NCBI RefSeq assembly: GCF_900119845.1
Contig: NZ_FPKU01000002.1
Location: forward strand, 62,001 to 126,000
Direction of reading: 5' to 3'
Length of the DNA stretch: 64,000 nucleotides
DNA from: Devosia enhydra
Lineage (GTDB): Bacteria; Pseudomonadota; Alphaproteobacteria; Rhizobiales; Devosiaceae
Of this stretch, positions 63,429 to 64,000 are shown one piece after another (the first letter of the stretch is position 1; every line of letters begins with the position of its first letter). The translations under genes and the position numbers were made by a program. The notes under the pieces were generated by a model. The model was not told where the DNA came from. It searched no databases and saw only the letters and a program-made list of their open reading frames with translations.

Positions 63429-64000
63429 CCCTCGACTACAATCATCGCCCCAGCTTCGCCGACCGGGTCAACGCCGCCGTCGATCGGGCGCTCACCGCCG
63501 ATCAGGCCACGCGGCCGCCCCGCGACTATCTCGGCGGCTCGCGCCTCGGCCATGCCTGCGAGCGGGCGCTGCAGTTCGAGTTCACGGCGACGCCGAAGGA
63601 CGAGGGCCAGGACTTCAGCGGCCAATCGCTGCGCATTTTCGCCATCGGCCACGCGCTCGAGGATCTGGCCGTCGCCTGGCTGCGCGGCGCGGGCTTCGAC
63701 CTCTACACCCGGAAGGGCAACCGTCCCGATGGCGGCCAGTTCGGCTTCTCGGTCGCGGGCGGGCGCATCCGCGGTCATGTCGACGGGATCGTCGCCGCCG
63801 GGCCCGAAGGCTTCGGTCTGGCCGTTCCCGCGCTCTGGGAATGCAAGACGATGAACGCGAAGAACTGGCGCGCTTGCGTGAAGGACGGCGTGACCAAGTC
63901 CAAGCCGGTCTACGCCGCCCAGATCGCGGTCTATCAGGCCTACATGGAAGCGAGCGTGCCAGGTATCAGCGCCGCGCCCGCCGTGTTCACCGCGATCAAC
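63425..64000 (+). CDS. PD-(D/E)XK nuclease, C-terminus beyond window
   Basis: 192 residues visible, open at the window end. TTG start at 63425 overlaps the previous stop. YLGGSRLGHACERALQFEF is a Cas4/AddB-like N-terminal motif; IRGHVDGIVAAG with Asp about 119 and ALWECKTMNAKNW with E-x-K about 138-140 complete the nuclease site, followed by YAAQIAVYQAYM (the conserved Gln helix). Probable 5'-3' exonuclease working with the Sak4-like annealing protein. Confidence 0.85.
   Translation, partial: MTLDYNHRPSFADRVNAAVDRALTADQATRPPRDYLGGSRLGHACERALQFEFTATPKDEGQDFSGQSLRIFAIGHALEDLAVAWLRGAGFDLYTRKGNRPDGGQFGFSVAGGRIRGHVDGIVAAGPEGFGLAVPALWECKTMNAKNWRACVKDGVTKSKPVYAAQIAVYQAYMEASVPGISAAPAVFTAIN

Overview
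The window comes from a high-GC alphaproteobacterial chromosome. Gene content (a mixed cbi/cob cobalamin cluster, zwf-pgl-edd, a BMP-type nucleoside transporter with deo genes) and dispersed palindromic repeats of the kind common in Hyphomicrobiales point to that order. A Devosiaceae-like organism would fit, but I cannot fix the genus by eye.

1-4.2 kb: a partial MscS-type mechanosensitive channel (minus), a J-domain protein and a CDF-type metal efflux protein. 4.2-18.7 kb: a near-complete corrin-ring and nucleotide-loop cobalamin cluster. On the plus strand it runs cbiX, cobH, cobL, cobI, cbiG-cobJ fusion, cobM; on the minus strand cobK and cbiD; on the plus strand cobA, cobB, cobQ, cbiB; and on the minus strand a TSUP permease and cobU/cobP. 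CbiX, CbiG and CbiD are present, and CobG, CobF and CobNST are absent from the window. This implies the early-cobalt-insertion ('anaerobic-type') route.

19-24 kb: a BadF-type sugar kinase followed by zwf, pgl and edd (upper Entner-Doudoroff pathway). 24-24.7 kb is a gene-free stretch built of palindromic repeats. 24.7-37.3 kb is one long minus-strand nucleoside uptake and salvage/catabolism unit: BMP binding protein, ATPase, two permeases, cdd, deoC, a tandem-domain aldehyde dehydrogenase, a DUF559 nuclease-like gene, deoA, deoB and upp. 37.4-41.5 kb holds a YnjBCD-type ABC transporter and a CoxG/SRPBCC protein. 41.7-45.8 kb is a compact plus-strand operon of four poorly characterised genes: coiled-coil, ABM-fold, DUF6384 membrane protein, and coiled-coil with a Gly-rich tail.

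46.05 kb is a tRNA-Ser(GGA), after which the character changes. 46.5-52.8 kb is a minus-strand defence-type operon: ribbon-helix-helix regulator, C5-cytosine methyltransferase, MORC/MutL-like GHKL ATPase, Z1-domain helicase-like protein and PD-(D/E)XK (DUF4420) protein. Parts of it have clearly lower GC. 53-55.3 kb is a four-gene serine-recombinase/DUF2924 module. 55.7-57.9 kb is an unrecognised 734-residue protein. 58-64 kb is a phage-like early region: Com-like zinc ribbon, sigma-like factor, Sak4-like ATPase, putative ssDNA-binding partner, DEAD/DEAH helicase, DUF6511 protein and a PD-(D/E)XK nuclease cut by the window end. Two of its transcription units share a duplicated ~75-base leader. 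The right-hand 18 kb therefore looks like an integrated element or a stack of elements beside tRNA-Ser.
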